DNA of 64,000 bases from Bicyclus anynana (GCF_947172395.1 NC_069100.1:14288109-14352108), one strand, 5' to 3'. Counted from the first letter of the stretch, positions 10,268 through 22,173 are shown. Program-made: numbers and translations. The notes: a model not told the origin generated them from the letters alone.

Positions 10268-10512
10268 CCGATTGTTTTCTTAATTGGTCCAGGTCTGGCC
10301 GGTGAAAGGCTTCGGCCGTGGTTAATTACCACCTTACCGGCAAAGACGTACCGCCAAGCGATATAGCGTTCTGGTACGATGCCGTGTAGAAATCGAATGG
10401 GGTGTGAATTTTCATCCTCCTCCTAACAAGTTGGCCCGCTTCCATCTTAGATTGCATCATCACTTACCATCAGGTGAGATTGTAGTCAAGAGCTAACTTG
10501 TAAAAAAAATTA
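10268..10512 (+). repeat. SINE A, headless
   Basis: It starts at GATTGTTTTCTTAATTGGTC just after where the tRNA-like head should be. It retains the GGCTTCGGCCGTGG segment and the full tail. Confidence 0.85.
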
Positions 10513-11395
10513 AATTCACTAAATTTAACGTATGTATTTTATTTATTCACTTATACGGCAACTAACATAGCGTTGCTATTGGTTGTTGTGATTTCGTATT
10601 CAATATTTTTTTAATGCTTACCTATTCAAATTGAGATTATACCCTGGTAAAAAGGCCATCCGGTATCTATTGACTTTTTGGATATCATAGAGTAATTAGA
10701 TGACATTGATCAATGACGCCGTGGTTATTGATTTGATGTTAACTACTAGAATTAAGTAGTTAACACAAATCAAAGTTAAAGAATTGACCGTCTAGATCCC
10801 TGAAACCTGTTATCTACTGTACTGTATTATGTTAGATGCCTGGGTTGACAATCTTTCAGCTTTTAAAAAATAAGGAAGATGCCGCAGATAGTCCATAGTT
10901 ATTTTTTAAAAAAGAAAAAAACCCAGCGCACCTCTTTACCGATCCTTCTAATCGATAAGTCATCTTGACTCAACTCAAGTCAATGTTGATAAAAGCAATC
11001 CATGCCATTATGGGGGTAGTTATGACAATTAGTGGGTGAAGGGAACAATGGGTAATGAGACAGACATACACACACATCACGATGATTGACTTAGGGCGAA
11101 CGGCGGCTCTTCAAACACTGTTAAAACCAATCAAAAACTTAAAGTTTGGAAGTGTGAAGAACGAGGCCATATTTTGAGGATTATACACAATACTTATATA
11201 CTGCATTATTTTTAAAATACTGAAACCAGTCTTGGATTATTAGCCTTTAGGTTATTTAAGCAATAGCTTAGCTTAGGCCATCGCGTTTACAGAGGCACTA
11301 GAGATGACTGAAAAAAAAACCGGGCAAAAATTAAAAAAAAAATTCAATAACTCAAAATTTTAAATTGACCTTGATTGAGTATTCTATCTACGGTA
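10513..11395. other. no gene recognised
   Basis: AT-rich unassigned sequence. A short imperfect inverted repeat (GTTAACTACT/AAGTAGTTAAC) lies near 10737-10763. Confidence 0.4.
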
Positions 11396-11445
11396 GGAAC
11401 CTTAATGCCTTAATACATACCGATGTATTAAGGCATTAAGGTTCC
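11396..11445. repeat. perfect 23-bp inverted repeat (hairpin)
   Basis: Arms 11396-11418 and 11423-11445 are exact reverse complements (arm starts GGAACCTTAATGCCTTAAT), with the 4-base loop ACCG. Confidence 0.95.
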
Positions 11446-11984
11446 TTAATTCGGAACTAACTGAAATAAGATCATGAATGAAATCAAGTTTGCCACAAAT
11501 CCTGTCGGAATCATAGACTTTTCGGGATAAATGCTTTTAAATGACTTTCACTCGTCTACCTCCACTAATTTTACTTTGAAACCAGTGCATTCTCAGGAGA
11601 TGACTCTACAATATTTAATTGTATGTAGTTTTTGTCAGTTCTGATAGACAGCGTGCAATGGCTAGATCTTTGTCAATTGATAAAATCTGAAAGTTTACCA
11701 GCTCATGGTTTACCATAGGTAAATACGGTAGGCAATTATCAAGATTGGACTACGATGGTTTTAGGAAACAGCATGTTTTAAGGAGTCCAGGTATTCAACG
11801 TATTTTTTTTTAATTTTCTACGGGATATTACGAGATTAAATTCCTAGTCCATGAAAGTTGTGCAAACTTTAGCTAGAAACCTTTGCCATTAGCTCTTAAT
11901 AACACACTTCCTTTCTAGAACTGAGGGTCTAGAACTCTACTAGACCTTTCTAAGTACGAAAAGTTACCATGTTAGATGCGTTTT

Positions 11985-12249
11985 ATCATCATCATCATCA
12001 TCATTATCAACTCGAGTCTCCACTCAGAATGAGAGTCTACTAGTCCACCACGCTAGCTAGATTCGGATTGGCAGACATCACACACGCAGAGAATTAAGAA
12101 AATTCTCTGATATGCAGGTTTCCTCACGATGTTTTTCCTTCACCGTTTGAGACACGCACGTGATATTCAATTTCTTAAAATGCACACAACTGAAAAGTTG
12201 GAGGTGCATGCCCCAGACATAGGTCATATCCACTGGGCTATCATGGCTA
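11985..12249 (-). repeat. SINE B with (ATC)n tail
   Basis: Reverse copy whose 3' tail is the (TCATCA) tract at 11985-12004. The B-box segment is deleted (GCCCCAGACATAGGTCATAT). Confidence 0.85.
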
Positions 12250-12385
12250 TATAGAAGCGTTTGCTGACAAAGTTTCAGCTTGTATAAAATAACAAAGATC
12301 TGGCCATTACAGGCGTTCCGGTACTGTATGTGATGATCGGTCTTCGGGCGCGTTCGGCAAACATCGTGGATAGCAATTAGCTGCG

Positions 12386-12660
12386 GTGCTAAGTTCTGTT
12401 AATGGCCTATCTGTAGCAGAGGAATGTTTACTTTTACTGTTATGTTTGTTTGTTTGTTACTGTTTTCACTTTACTGTTCCTGTACTGACCTATTTTGGAA
12501 AAGGTTTTGTTGGTCTAGTTGTTGGCCCAATGTATTTTATGGAATTAAATGAATTGAATCCTGTTGTGAAATATTTTATAAATATAGTTGCAAACTTATC
12601 TAATGTAAGTACTAGGTACCTCAATGTCATGCACTTTGTGTAAGTATGAGTATAATCCAT
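12386..12660 (+). other. unassigned short open frame
   Basis: An 85-codon frame (12386-12643) rich in hydrophobic residues lies here (LLLLLCLFVCYCF), but there is no splice or homology support and the composition matches the neighbourhood. I regard it as chance. Confidence 0.15.
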
Positions 12661-12699
12661 ACTTTAAAATTATGAAGTTCAAAAGTAAGTGTGTTCGTA

Positions 12700-12846
12700 A
12701 CCTTTTTACAGCAAAACCGCTAAACCGATTTGGATAAAAGTTGGTACAGAAATTAATTGAATATTGCTGCAGAACATAGACTACTTTTTATACCGCATAA
12801 ATTATGCTTCCTGCGAATTTCACGAGAACAGAGTCGCGGGCGTCCA
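12700..12846 (+). repeat. repeat D-related fragment
   Basis: AACCGATTTGGATAAAAGTT, GAACATAGACTACTTTTTAT and GAGTCGCGGGCGTCCACTAG are arranged as in other D copies. Confidence 0.6.
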
Positions 12847-12932
12847 CTAGTGCTAGTGAAAAGTTTTCTTTAAATTTTCCATTTCATAAGCTCATCATTC
12901 ATAGGAATTTCAAACCTGCGATTTGTTGCGAT

Positions 12933-13120
12933 TAGGTTGCCTAAATATCTCCTGGCCAAAGTATCATGGCCATTCTCACAAGCGTTTTAAAAACGCTGAT
13001 GCTGAACATATACTTCGGAATGTATTTGTTCTATATATTTGAACGCTTTTTTAACGTAGTTAAAGTTGCATGAACCGGATTCGAACCTACGCCCTCCGAA
13101 CCGGAGGGCTATCGCGGCTC
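12933..13120. repeat. TIR-end fragment followed by SINE B head
   Basis: TTAGGTTGCCTAAATATCTC then CTGGCCAA matches the end of the small TIR element at 57950-58031. At 13074-13120 the reverse SINE B head (CCGGATTCGAACCTACGCCC) follows. Confidence 0.6.
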
Positions 13121-13131
13121 TCTGTAGTAAG

Positions 13132-13468
13132 CTTTTTTTTTTTTTTTTCTTTCCAAGTTAGCCTTTGACTACAATCTCACAATCTCACCTGATGTTAAGT
13201 GATGATGCAGTCTAAGATGGAAGCGGGCTAACTTGTTAGGAGGAGGATGAAAATCCACACCCCTTTCGGTTTCTACACGGCATAGTACCGGAACGCTAAA
13301 TCGCTTGGCGGTACGTCTCTACCGGCAGGGTGGTAACTAGCCACGGCCGAAGCCTCCCACCAGCCAGACCCGGACAAATTAAGAAAATCTCAACCCAGCC
13401 GGGGATCGAACCCAGGACCTCCGTCTTGTATATACCACCGCGCATACCACTGCGCCACGGAGGCCGTC
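13132..13468 (-). repeat. SINE A, full length
   Basis: The most complete copy, about 335 bp, from a 19-base T-run (A tail) through AGTTAGCC, GCTAAATCGCTTGGCGGTAC and CACGGCCGAAGCCTCCCACC to the head GCGCCACGGAGGCC. The B-box is intact (GGGGATCGAACCC). ACAATCTC is duplicated near 13182. Confidence 0.93.
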
Positions 13469-13649
13469 AAGCTATCGAAATAGACTGATAAAATTCAAAT
13501 CATTGATGTGGTTTCAGTAAAAACCCGCTCGCCCCTAAGGGTTTATGTAACAGTAGCCCGCTATAGTTAGAATCGCCGGACCACACACGACGATACACTG
13601 CTCTGTGCATACACGCTCTGTTCTATGGCTTTTACTGCTATTTCTAGGT

Positions 13650-13910
13650 GTTTACCTAACCTTGTGCGTGTTGCCAGTGATGACTTACGCATCCAAGACT
13701 TGGTCACTAACTATGGGCCTCATAAGAAGGCTCAGAGTCACTCAGCGGGCGATGGAGCGAGATATGCTCGGAGTTTCTCTGCGTGATCGAATCAGAAATG
13801 AAGAGATCCGCAGACGAACCAAAGTCACCGACATACTCAGCGAGTCGCGAAGCTGAAGTGGCACAATGGGCGGGGCACATAGTTCGAAGAGCCGATGGAC
13901 GTCTATCGGC
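13650..13910 (+). mobile_element. RTE-type LINE, 3' coding fragment
   Basis: The frame reads LPVMTYASKTWSLTMGLIRR, LRVTQRAMERDMLGVSLRDR and IRNEEIRRRTKVTDI. These are the conserved C-terminal blocks of the endonuclease-reverse transcriptases abundant in Lepidoptera. It is 5'-truncated and frameshifted before the usual WAGHI(V)RR block (GGGCGGGGCACATAGTTCGA is in another frame). Dead copy. Confidence 0.85.
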
Positions 13911-13997
13911 TGATAAGGTAAGGTAATCTAACCTTAATACTTAGTTCAAAAACCTTAATAGTTCAAAGTTGAAGAGGCGGACCAATATTGGAGGCGA

Positions 13998-14100
13998 ATG
14001 GGATCCTCTCCAATTAGTCGGAAAAGACTGTTTAGAGTGGGTACGACAATAATCCGACAAACGAGGATCGAACCTCGGTGATGAGTCCGACTTTATAACA
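13998..14100 (-). repeat. SINE C fragment
   Basis: CCAATTAGTCGGAAAAGACT, GGGTACGACAATAATCC and GGATCGAACCTCGGTGATGA are the reverse of the SINE C body and head. Confidence 0.75.
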
Positions 14101-14111
14101 TGCATTAGCTT

Positions 14112-14388
14112 TATTATCAACCCATATTCGGCTCACTGCTGAGCTCAAGTCTCCTTTCAGAATGAGAGGGGTCCTCCACGCTAGCCCAATGCGGATTGGC
14201 AGTCTTCACACACGCAGAGAATTAAGAAAATTCTCACGTAGGTATGCAGGTTTCCTCGAGATGTTATTCCTTCACCGTTTGAGACACACAACTGAAAAGT
14301 TGGAGGTGCATGCCCCGGAACAAGATTCGATCCCACACCCTCCGGAATCGGAGGCAGAGGTCATATCCACTGGGCTATCGCGGCGGCT
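14112..14388 (-). repeat. SINE B
   Basis: Reverse copy from ATCAACCCATATTCGGCTCA to GGGCTATCGCGGC. It has a small insertion (CACGTAGGTATG) and a mutated B-box (GATTCGATCCC). Confidence 0.88.
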
Positions 14389-14603
14389 ATTTGAGCCTAG
14401 TTTGTTTGTCTAGTAAAAATACTAAAATTGTTGAATATCAATTTTGAATTTTGGAATAAGCCAATAGTGTCGTCAAATCTGCAAATCGCCGCTCTGGGCA
14501 AATGCCGCGTTTGCCCATTGTCCAGAGTTACTTCAATCACATCTGATTCTGATGATAAGCGATGATAAAGCTTACAGTGAAATTTACTGAAAACCTCATT
14601 TTA

Positions 14604-14690
14604 TGGCCTCGATGGCCCAGTGGCCTATGTGGTTTGGGTTCCCGAGGTCCTGGGTTCGAATCCTGGGTCGTGAATTTGAGTGCGATACAA
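14604..14690 (+). repeat. tRNA-like SINE head (family E)
   Basis: GATGGCCCAGTGGCCTATGT (A-box-like) and GGGTTCGAATCCTGGGTC (B-box) are followed by unrelated sequence. The acceptor halves do not pair. Confidence 0.6.
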
Positions 14691-14749
14691 GTCCAATGAT
14701 TACCGACTAATGACGCAAAGGCACATAAATGGCACAGGCCGGTGTCGAG

Positions 14750-14992
14750 CAACAGCGACACGTGGTCATTCTTTTTCCTGAGCCGATGGACGTTGGGGTC
14801 CCAAGGTGCTGGAATGGCGACTCCGCACCAGAAAGCACAGTGTTGGTCAACCCCCTACTAGATACCGAGGACATGAAACGGATTGCAGGGAGGCGCTGGA
14901 TGCTGGCGGCTCGAGATCGTTTTGCTTGGAAGTCCATGAAAGAGGCCTATGTCCATCTGTGATAAGGTAGATAATGATAATGATGATGATAA
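14750..14992 (+). mobile_element. RTE-type LINE 3' end
   Basis: The frame reads PMDVGVPRCWNGDSAPEST, then LLDTEDMKRIAGRRWMLAA and RDRFAWKSMKEAYV, a C-terminal reverse transcriptase block, then a stop at about 14960. A (GATAAT/GATGAT) microsatellite tail marks the true 3' end. Confidence 0.85.
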
Positions 14993-15094
14993 GTCCAATA
15001 GTAGGTAGGTATTTGGTCTGAGCCTTGAGCCCGTCAACCCGCTTTGGAACAGCGTAGTGGTTTATGCTCTATGTTCCTTCTTATAAGGAGGAAG

Positions 15095-15387
15095 GACCTC
15101 TGTGACGCAGTGGTATGCGCGGTGGATTTACAAAACGGAGGTCCTGGCTTCGATCTCCGGCTGGGCCCATTGAGGTTTTCTTAATTTGGTCCAGGTCTGG
15201 TTGGTGGGAGCCTTCAGTGGCTTGTTACCACCCTACCGTCACAGACGTACCGATGTCGTGTAGAAACCTAAAGGGGTGTGGATTTCATCCTCCTCCTAAC
15301 AAGTTAGCCCGCTTCCAACTTAGATTGCATCATCACTTACCATCAGGTGAGATTGTAGTCAAGGGCTGACTTAGAATAAAAAAAAAT
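15095..15387 (+). repeat. SINE A, near full length
   Basis: The head CTGTGACGCAGTGGTATGCG, a B-box with one change (GGCTTCGATCTCC), and the body lacking GCCAAGCGATTTAGCGTTCC, ending in an A-run. Confidence 0.88.
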
Positions 15388-16965
15388 GGCCAGCCCAGCT
15401 GTGGGCCGTTAAAATTGGTTGTGATTATTACAAACCTCAATGAAACAAGTTATACAAGTTCTAATTACACGCTTTGTTTGTTTGTTTGTTTGTTTGTCTG
15501 ATCAGCGAGCTATCCGAGGCTGATCTGATGACGTGTCACTCAGTGTCTCGTGGGGAGGCGTTAAACCAGCGACGGCAACACACGGGGATGGATTACGAAC
15601 GGGAAAGCTAGATCACCTAAAGATACCATAGAATCGCCTAGGGCCATCCTTTAACGTTTTTAAACTCGATAGATTGAGTTTCTAATTCCTCTTCATCTCT
15701 GTTTATTGCTTTATAATTCATTCCTATCACTCTCTGTCCAACAGAGAGATAGGAACGAACGAAACTCTGTAAGTTATAAAAAGATTGATACAGAATAGTA
15801 TAAGGTTCATAACTCATTGAAGTCGCCCAATGAACCAAGCAAGCTCGTTCGTTGGAGGTTTTTAACTTACCAGAGTTAACCCACTTTGATATGTTAAGTA
15901 ACTTTAAGTTTACGAATATTATTGACGGTTTAAAATAAACTTTCATAATATATGTTTAAGTTAACCTGGTGTTAATGAAAAATATAATTCTTGTTAGTGA
16001 TACCTACCTATACCTGCCGGTAATTGTAATTACCATAATTTTTTAAATTGAAATATTCACTTAGACGTGCTTCTAGTGATGCTTTAATTAGTTACTTTCA
16101 TCACTTGCAACATCAAGTGCAAATCTGCGCTTGATGTCAAGTGTAAAATCTATCAGAAACAATTATTAATTTATCAATAGACGTATAACAAAACGCTGCG
16201 TCTCAGTGCCATTTCTCACCCGTATGTCCCCAAGTCCCCGGTAAGGCAAGTACAATCGTCGGATCAAAAAACGTATTGGTGCAAGCTCCACTATTACCGG
16301 TGTAGTGCGACCGCGCCGCGCTCCGCCCGCGACACTCGGCTTGATACTTGACAATACTACTACTACTAATACTAATAAAATATGAGTCTGTCATTTTGAT
16401 ACTTCAAATGTTATTAGTACAAAATACATACTAATAAATATAAGTGACAAACATTTTGATAGTTTGTCCTAAAAAAAAAAAAACAAAAAATTGAACGAAT
16501 TGAAAATTATGTAATTTTATCAATAAGTTGAAGCTGAATCAACTTATAATATTTAAATTTTATATTTTCTAAATTTGATTTCTATACTTCAAATCGGATA
16601 TGCTTGAAGGGGACTGAACCTAATGACTTTGAGTCATTCCAACCCTTTTGAAGTTCTATAGAAAATAAGAGATTTGGAACTCTCCAGACTACCCTATTAA
16701 ATTATAAATAAGTTTGATTTTACAATTACCACTAAAAATATTTGTGAAACTACATATATATAAAACCACTAAAAAATATTATACTTGAGCCACTATCAAC
16801 TTCCTAAACCAAACTTGCTCTCTAAGGCACGGGATGCCTAATACTTTCGTACTTACTTCTAGATGTTTCTGAAAAATAAAAAAAACAAATAACTATCTAG
16901 TAAATGCATATTACTTACTAACCTAAGAATGGTATGTACCTATTTAAAAATAAATCTGGTTCGTA
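15388..16965. other. no gene recognised
   Basis: It contains a (TTTG)n tract at 15475-15500, an imperfect CTCTCTGT hairpin at about 15728-15755 and a GC-rich spot at 16305-16340, otherwise AT-rich. No supportable exon. Confidence 0.4.
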
Positions 16966-17179
16966 TACCTACTAATATTATAAAGAGGAAAGATTAGATT
17001 GTTTGTTTATTTGCAATGAATATGCTCCAAAACTAAAACTAAACTGAACAGATTTGAAAAATTCTTTGACTGTTGTGAAGCTACACTAAGCGGGTGCTAT
17101 AGGCTACATATTATATTTTTTCGCGATATTCCTACGAGAACAGTAACTACGCGGGTGAAACCGTGTGACGTCTGCCAGT
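16966..17179 (+). mobile_element. Helitron-like non-autonomous element
   Basis: TACTAATATTATAAAGAGGA at the left, GATTTGAAAAATTCTTTGAC inside, and GCGGGTGAAACCGTGTGACG at the right. The terminal CTAG is degraded to CCAG. Confidence 0.65.
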
Positions 17180-18609
17180 ATTTTGATAAAATTCTTCTCC
17201 GGGGGCTGTGAGGTCATCTGGGTACGAATCACATTTAGGTATTCATATTAACAAGTTAGTATTACCCAAGCAACAAACATTTCAACAACCTATTACCACT
17301 TTTACGATACCAAAAAAACTCAAAAAAGACGAACCAACAATCATTAAGTAATCAATCATCAATCTCGTTTCGAACACAAAAATTTGAATAAACTTACAAA
17401 AAATATCTAAAAACCTAGAACTCATAGATGGCGATCTCAATTTAAGAAAAAAAAACGAAAAAAATAGCGCATAAAAAAATAAAACTATCAAGACTAACAA
17501 TACTTAATCAAGAACATGAATACCGCATCGACTTGGGTGGTCCGCGAGTATAAGACGCCTCCGTCCCTTTCTAACTCATTGATTTTATACTTCACCATCT
17601 CATTCCCGCTCGGTAGACTTGTCATAGATTATGTAAATGCAGTACACAGACGGTAATATAGATTATATTAGTGCTAATTTAGATTTTTGGAATTTATATT
17701 GCCCTTGTTCGATTTGGGCGTAAAATAGTTAAACTGGAATACTAAAATAGGTTTGTATAATAAAATTGACAATAACTGAACATAAATAGACGAATACATG
17801 TCAATGTTTTACGGCAAGTTGTTTAGATAAATATTGGAATGGTAAGGGTTATAAAATAACTAATAACATTTCAATTACCATTTTGATTTTATTATTATTA
17901 TGCGATTTTATTTTATTGACTAACCAATACAAAATGATATTTGTCGTATAGGTCTCTTATAAAATTTAGTGATTGGAATTGTTGTAACTTTAGTAACTAT
18001 TTCGAAATATTGCATTACTGCGTAGACGTGTGTTCGTACAGATTTATGTATTTACGCAAAACACTGAAAAAATAATTTTATGTATTGACCAAATAGGGCT
18101 CAAATAAGTAACTTGCAAATAGTGTTTAGTTTTGAAAAATTCTCAAGACTGTGCCTAAAATAGACATTTATTCGACCACTGTCTAAGTTGCAAATAGTGT
18201 TTAATTTTTAAAATTCTCAAGAGAATGCCTAAAATAGGCATTTGACCACTGTCATATCTGCAACATAATCTATGCATTTCACCTTTTATCGTAGCCCTTT
18301 TCGATGTACGATATCACTGTCACACCTATTAATTTCGCATCAGGCTTCTCTTTCGCACACTTGCACTTGTGACCTCATGAGCGAACTCCCCATCCCACTC
18401 CGTCGTATGGAGAAAGTTATGGGTATCCCACTCTAACGTCGGCCAATATGGCTCGAATTTTTTATTTCTTAATTGAAGCTCATTACAAACTGAAAACTGA
18501 TAAAATGCGATTAAATTTTTGCTTAACCGCCATTTTTGGATAACTACGGAGATGGTGAAAGACAAAAAGAAAATTAACAAGTAATTATATTTTATTATTC
18601 GCTCACTGG
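17180..18609. other. no gene recognised
   Basis: AT-rich unassigned sequence. A diverged local direct repeat occurs at 18114-18175 and 18186-18247 (CAAATAGTGTTTA ... TTCTCAAGA ... GCCTAAAATAG), offset about 72 bp. Confidence 0.5.
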
Positions 18610-18720
18610 TTAATCTGCCTCGCTATTTGGAAGTGGAGCCGAGTCATTAGTAATTCGATTGCGGGTCGTAAGTACTGGGTTCAAATCCCGGGTGTGTAGT
18701 TTAGGTATAAATATGAAATT
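18610..18720 (+). repeat. tRNA-like SINE head
   Basis: A CTGCCTCGC...AGCCGAGTCATTAG segment followed by the B-box GGGTTCAAATCCCGGG. It resembles family E, but the 3' body is not shared with others. Confidence 0.45.
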
Positions 18721-18929
18721 AATATTGAAGATGTTCTTTTGTTCTTATAAATTAATACTTACTCCTGTGCTGAGAGAGACAATCCCAAATCATTAACTAA
18801 TAGTGATTGATACAGATTCAACATATCCGTAAACCCACCAGCCATCATTGGAACAGTGTGGTGGGCATAAGTTAATCTTCTTCTCGCATCACTGAGCTGT
18901 ACTACTTTTTAAACTTTTTATTAGTTATT

Positions 18930-19132
18930 ATACTAATATTATAAAGAGAAAAGGTTTGATTGTTCGTTTGTTTGCATTGAATAAACTCTGAAACTACTGA
19001 ACCGATTTGAATAATTCTTTCACTGTTGGGAAGTGTAATCCCCGAGTGTTATAGTGATATTTTATACGGTTCCCATTACCGTATTCCTACGGGAACGGGA
19101 ACCACGTGGGAGAAACTGCGCGGTGTCAGCTA
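18930..19132 (+). mobile_element. Helitron-like non-autonomous element
   Basis: TACTAATATTATAAAGAGAA, AAACTACTGAACCGATTTGA, CCTACGGGAACGGGAACCAC and GCGGTGTCAGCTAAG. About 200 bp; the 3' CTAG has become CTAA. Confidence 0.7.
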
Positions 19133-19292
19133 AGTTATGTATAAAGAGAAAATTATTAACTGAGAATATACTTCTAACCGTGAGAAACAAGGATTTTTCA
19201 TGTCTGTTTATATCTATCTTTGAAAATTTTTAATTTGAAAGTTTTGAGTAACACATAAGAGACTACAACTGTCGTAGTCTCTCCAACTTCTG

Positions 19293-19460
19293 CAGTAGCT
19301 CAGTGGTAAAGGGGCCGGACTCATCGAAGGGTGCTGGTTCGATCCCCACCCGCTGGACTGAATTGTCGTACCCACTCCTAACACTGTCTTTTCCGACTAG
19401 TTGGAGGAAAACGGAATTATTGGTCATATTAAAAAATATACATGGCAAATATTCTATTGT
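19293..19460 (+). repeat. SINE C
   Basis: GCAGTAGCTCAGTGGTAAAG (A-box), GGTTCGATCCCCACCCGCTG (B-box), then TTGTCGTACCCACTCCTAAC and the ATTGGTCATATTAAAAAATA tail. Confidence 0.9.
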
Positions 19461-19844
19461 ATGGGAACCGAACCTAGGACGTTTTCTTATGTCGGTCGGT
19501 AGCCTGCAGCTCTTAAAGCATGCTAATTTCAACTGGGAATCGAACCCGAGATATAACAATAACCACGGCGACTTTGACCCTCTAAAAGTCAAGGATATTA
19601 ATTAAGAAAAATGAATTCAAAATGTTCATTCAAAAAGTGTACGTTTTGACAGCTGATTGGCCATGCCCTGTCACGACACCTGTCAAACTGTCAAAAACGA
19701 GGGAGCTGTCAAAATAACGATATCGCTTTAATTGATCTAGTATGGGATCGATGAGATCTATATCATAGAACATAAAATATGAATAGACGTTCATTGTTAG
19801 GTATAAGTCCCGACAAGTAAGTCGAACCAAAATTGCGATTATAA

Positions 19845-19965
19845 AGATAAAAAAAATTCATAAAAAAATTGAACAGACTTCAAAATCAGAAAATAAACTA
19901 AAAAGCGAAAAATAACATCGTACGTGCTACCTTCTGATTACTTTGAAAGCGGTGCCAACACATTA
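19845..19965 (+). repeat. single arm of a fold-back element
   Basis: GAACAGACTTCAAAATC, AACTAAAAAGCGAAAAATAAC and GTGCTACCTTCTGATTACTT match the left arm of the element at 32229-32558. The partner arm is absent. Confidence 0.65.
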
Positions 19966-20155
19966 GCTGAAGCCGTTTAACACCTACTGAATCGATTTCG
20001 TCGAAATTTGAAACGTAGATAGATTACAACCCTTAGATTAACACATAGGCTACTTTTATCCCGAAAAATCTACGGTAAGTATTTGTGAAATTTGAGTAAA
20101 ACTGATGATTATGATAGTATGAATGTTTGTTACTCTTTCACGTCGTAATTAGCTG

Positions 20156-20569
20156 AAAGGAGATGGTCCAAAATTGTATGGAGCCCAGGTCCAGTCATTG
20201 TACCCTAGCGGAAATAAAAGTATATATTATTTTCAATTATTTTTGATTATACAAATCTAGGAATTTTCTTTGATTCTTTCAAAATAATTTTCATTATCTC
20301 CCAAGAATTACATTACTATAGGTAATAATGGCCGATTGACGACGTTTTCATTACAGTAATCGATTTGACGTTTGCTGTCAATTGTCATGTCATAGTTGCT
20401 CTATGGGCGCCATCTTGATATATCTCAACAACTTGGGTTTTTATTTTATTTATTTCTTATTATTTAGTTAGATTTGTTCACATTAATAAATTTAAATATC
20501 ATCCTTGTATTTTTTAAAATTTTAATGATACGGGGTACAAGAATGGACCTGAAATGGACCATCTCCTTT
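20156..20569. mobile_element. TIR element F, complete non-autonomous copy
   Basis: The 15-bp termini AAAGGAGATGGTCCA and TGGACCATCTCCTTT are exact inverted repeats, and a second block (CAGGTCCA / TGGACCTG) follows inside. It is 414 bp with no coding capacity. It sits between two fragments of another repeat (AACACATAGGCTACTTTTAT at 20040 and AACACATAGGCTTCTTTTTA at 20597). Left-end fragments occur at 265-330, and a related piece at 20729-20790. Confidence 0.8.
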
Positions 20570-21302
20570 GGAATTGAGATAACACCTTGGATTAACACAT
20601 AGGCTTCTTTTTATCCCGTAAAAATTACGTACATATTTATTTTTCGCGGGTAACACCGCAGTGCGCAGCTATTTATAAAATAAAGGAGTTTTCGTCATTT
20701 ATTTTTTTTCTGTATGTTACTGGGCCCAAAATGGTTGTTCTCCTTTCAGTTAAGATAATTCATTTTTTCTCCCAACCTCTCATCGATATTAACTTATAAG
20801 TAAACTTGTCATTTCTTTAACCCAATGGTTAATTCAAAAAGCGTGGAGCGTTTTGTCAAAATAAATTAAATTAAGCGCAAACCAAAAAAAAAAGGCAACA
20901 CGCTTTTTGAATTAACAATCGGATATTAAAACAAGTGACAAGATTACTAATAACTACCCGCAGGTTTTTACTCACCATGTACGGAAAGACTTGGCAATTT
21001 GCATAGTTTTTAATCTGTATTTCCTTTTTTCTTATTTTTTTTTATTCAACGACAAGATGTATTTTTTTATTAAAGTCTTGACTTGCCTTGACTCCTATCT
21101 CAGCTGATGTTGTGATGGAAGATTTAACTTAGTTGGAAGAGGTCCAATTTTATTATATTATCTACGGAGCCATGATAGTTTCTGAATGAACCACGGGAAA
21201 GAACTGTCTGAAAATCGCAATATTTTATGATTTAACCCCACAAACTTTATCTCTTTATAATATTTATATTAGTATTAGTACCTATTAGTATTTGTACATA
21301 TA

Positions 21303-21478
21303 ATCATCATCATCATCATCATCATCATCATATCAGCCGATGGACGTCCACTGCAGGACATAGACCTTTTGTAAGCACCTTTGGACCCCAACGTCCATCG
21401 GCTCTTCGAACTATGTGCACCGCCCATTGCCACTTCAACTTCGCGACACGTTGAGCTATGTCGGTGACTTTGGTTTGT
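21303..21478 (-). mobile_element. RTE-type LINE 3' end
   Basis: The (ATC)n tail at 21303-21332 is followed in reverse by GCCGATGGACGTCCACTGCA, CCAACGTCCATCGGCTCTTC, GCCCATTGCCACTTC and GAGCTATGTCGGTGACTTTG. It is a scrambled 3' coding region. Confidence 0.8.
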
Positions 21479-21612
21479 TTGGTTTATAGATATATATTAC
21501 GTTATAGGTATACCACTTTTATTATGTGTTTTAACTTTTTCCCTGTGCGAGTAAAAAAGTTACAGGTCAATTAAAAAAGCGACTCTAATGCGAGATATAG
21601 CCATGAATCATG

Positions 21613-21865
21613 AAGCATGCACCTCCAACTTTTCAGTTGTGTGCATTTTAAGAAATTAAATATCACTTGTCTCAATCGGTGAAGGAAAATCATCGTGAGG
21701 AAACCTGCATACCAGAGAGTTTTTTTACTTCTCTATGGGTGTGTGAAGTCTGCCAATTCGCATTTCGCCAGCGTGGTGGATAAGGGCCTAACCCTTCTCA
21801 TTCTGAAAGGAGACTCGTGCTCAACAGTGAGCCGAATATGGGTTGTTAACAATAATGATGAATCT
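21613..21865 (+). repeat. SINE B, headless
   Basis: It runs from GCATGCACCTCCAACTTTTC to GTGAGCCGAATATGGGTTG. The head is replaced by GATATAGCCATGAATCATGA. Confidence 0.85.
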
Positions 21866-22029
21866 ATAGAGTTGGTATTGTTAACAATTAAAATATGAAC
21901 GAGAGAAATATTAGACGCACATAAAATTAAATAAAATAAAACATCAAATCACTTCCTCTCAAGTTTTTAATTAATCAAATTAACAAGCGTATGTAAAAAA
22001 TAATAAAATATCTAAATTGTAAATTGATA

Positions 22030-22135
22030 TATTTGCGCGCGGCCACCCATGTCGCCATGTTTGTTTTTATTTGCGCGGGTGATAGATTGCGCGCGGCCAT
22101 TGGGCGGCGCGCACAGGGCTGCCACACGGGGAATT
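22030..22135. other. GC/CpG-rich patch with internal repeat
   Basis: TTGCGCGCGGCCACCC and TTGCGCGCGGCCATTGGG occur about 55 bp apart, followed by GGCGGCGCGCAC. Not a recognised transposon; a CpG-dense candidate regulatory patch. Confidence 0.4.
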
Positions 22136-22173
22136 CGGAAAACCATTCCAAATAACACCGAAAAATAACAAAA

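Noticed and set aside
12386..12643. Small hydrophobic ORF as a gene
   Set aside because: No homology, splice or composition support; frames of this length are expected by chance.
19263..19605. Overlapping ~100-codon frames on both strands
   Set aside because: They cross a SINE C copy; there is no protein-like conservation.
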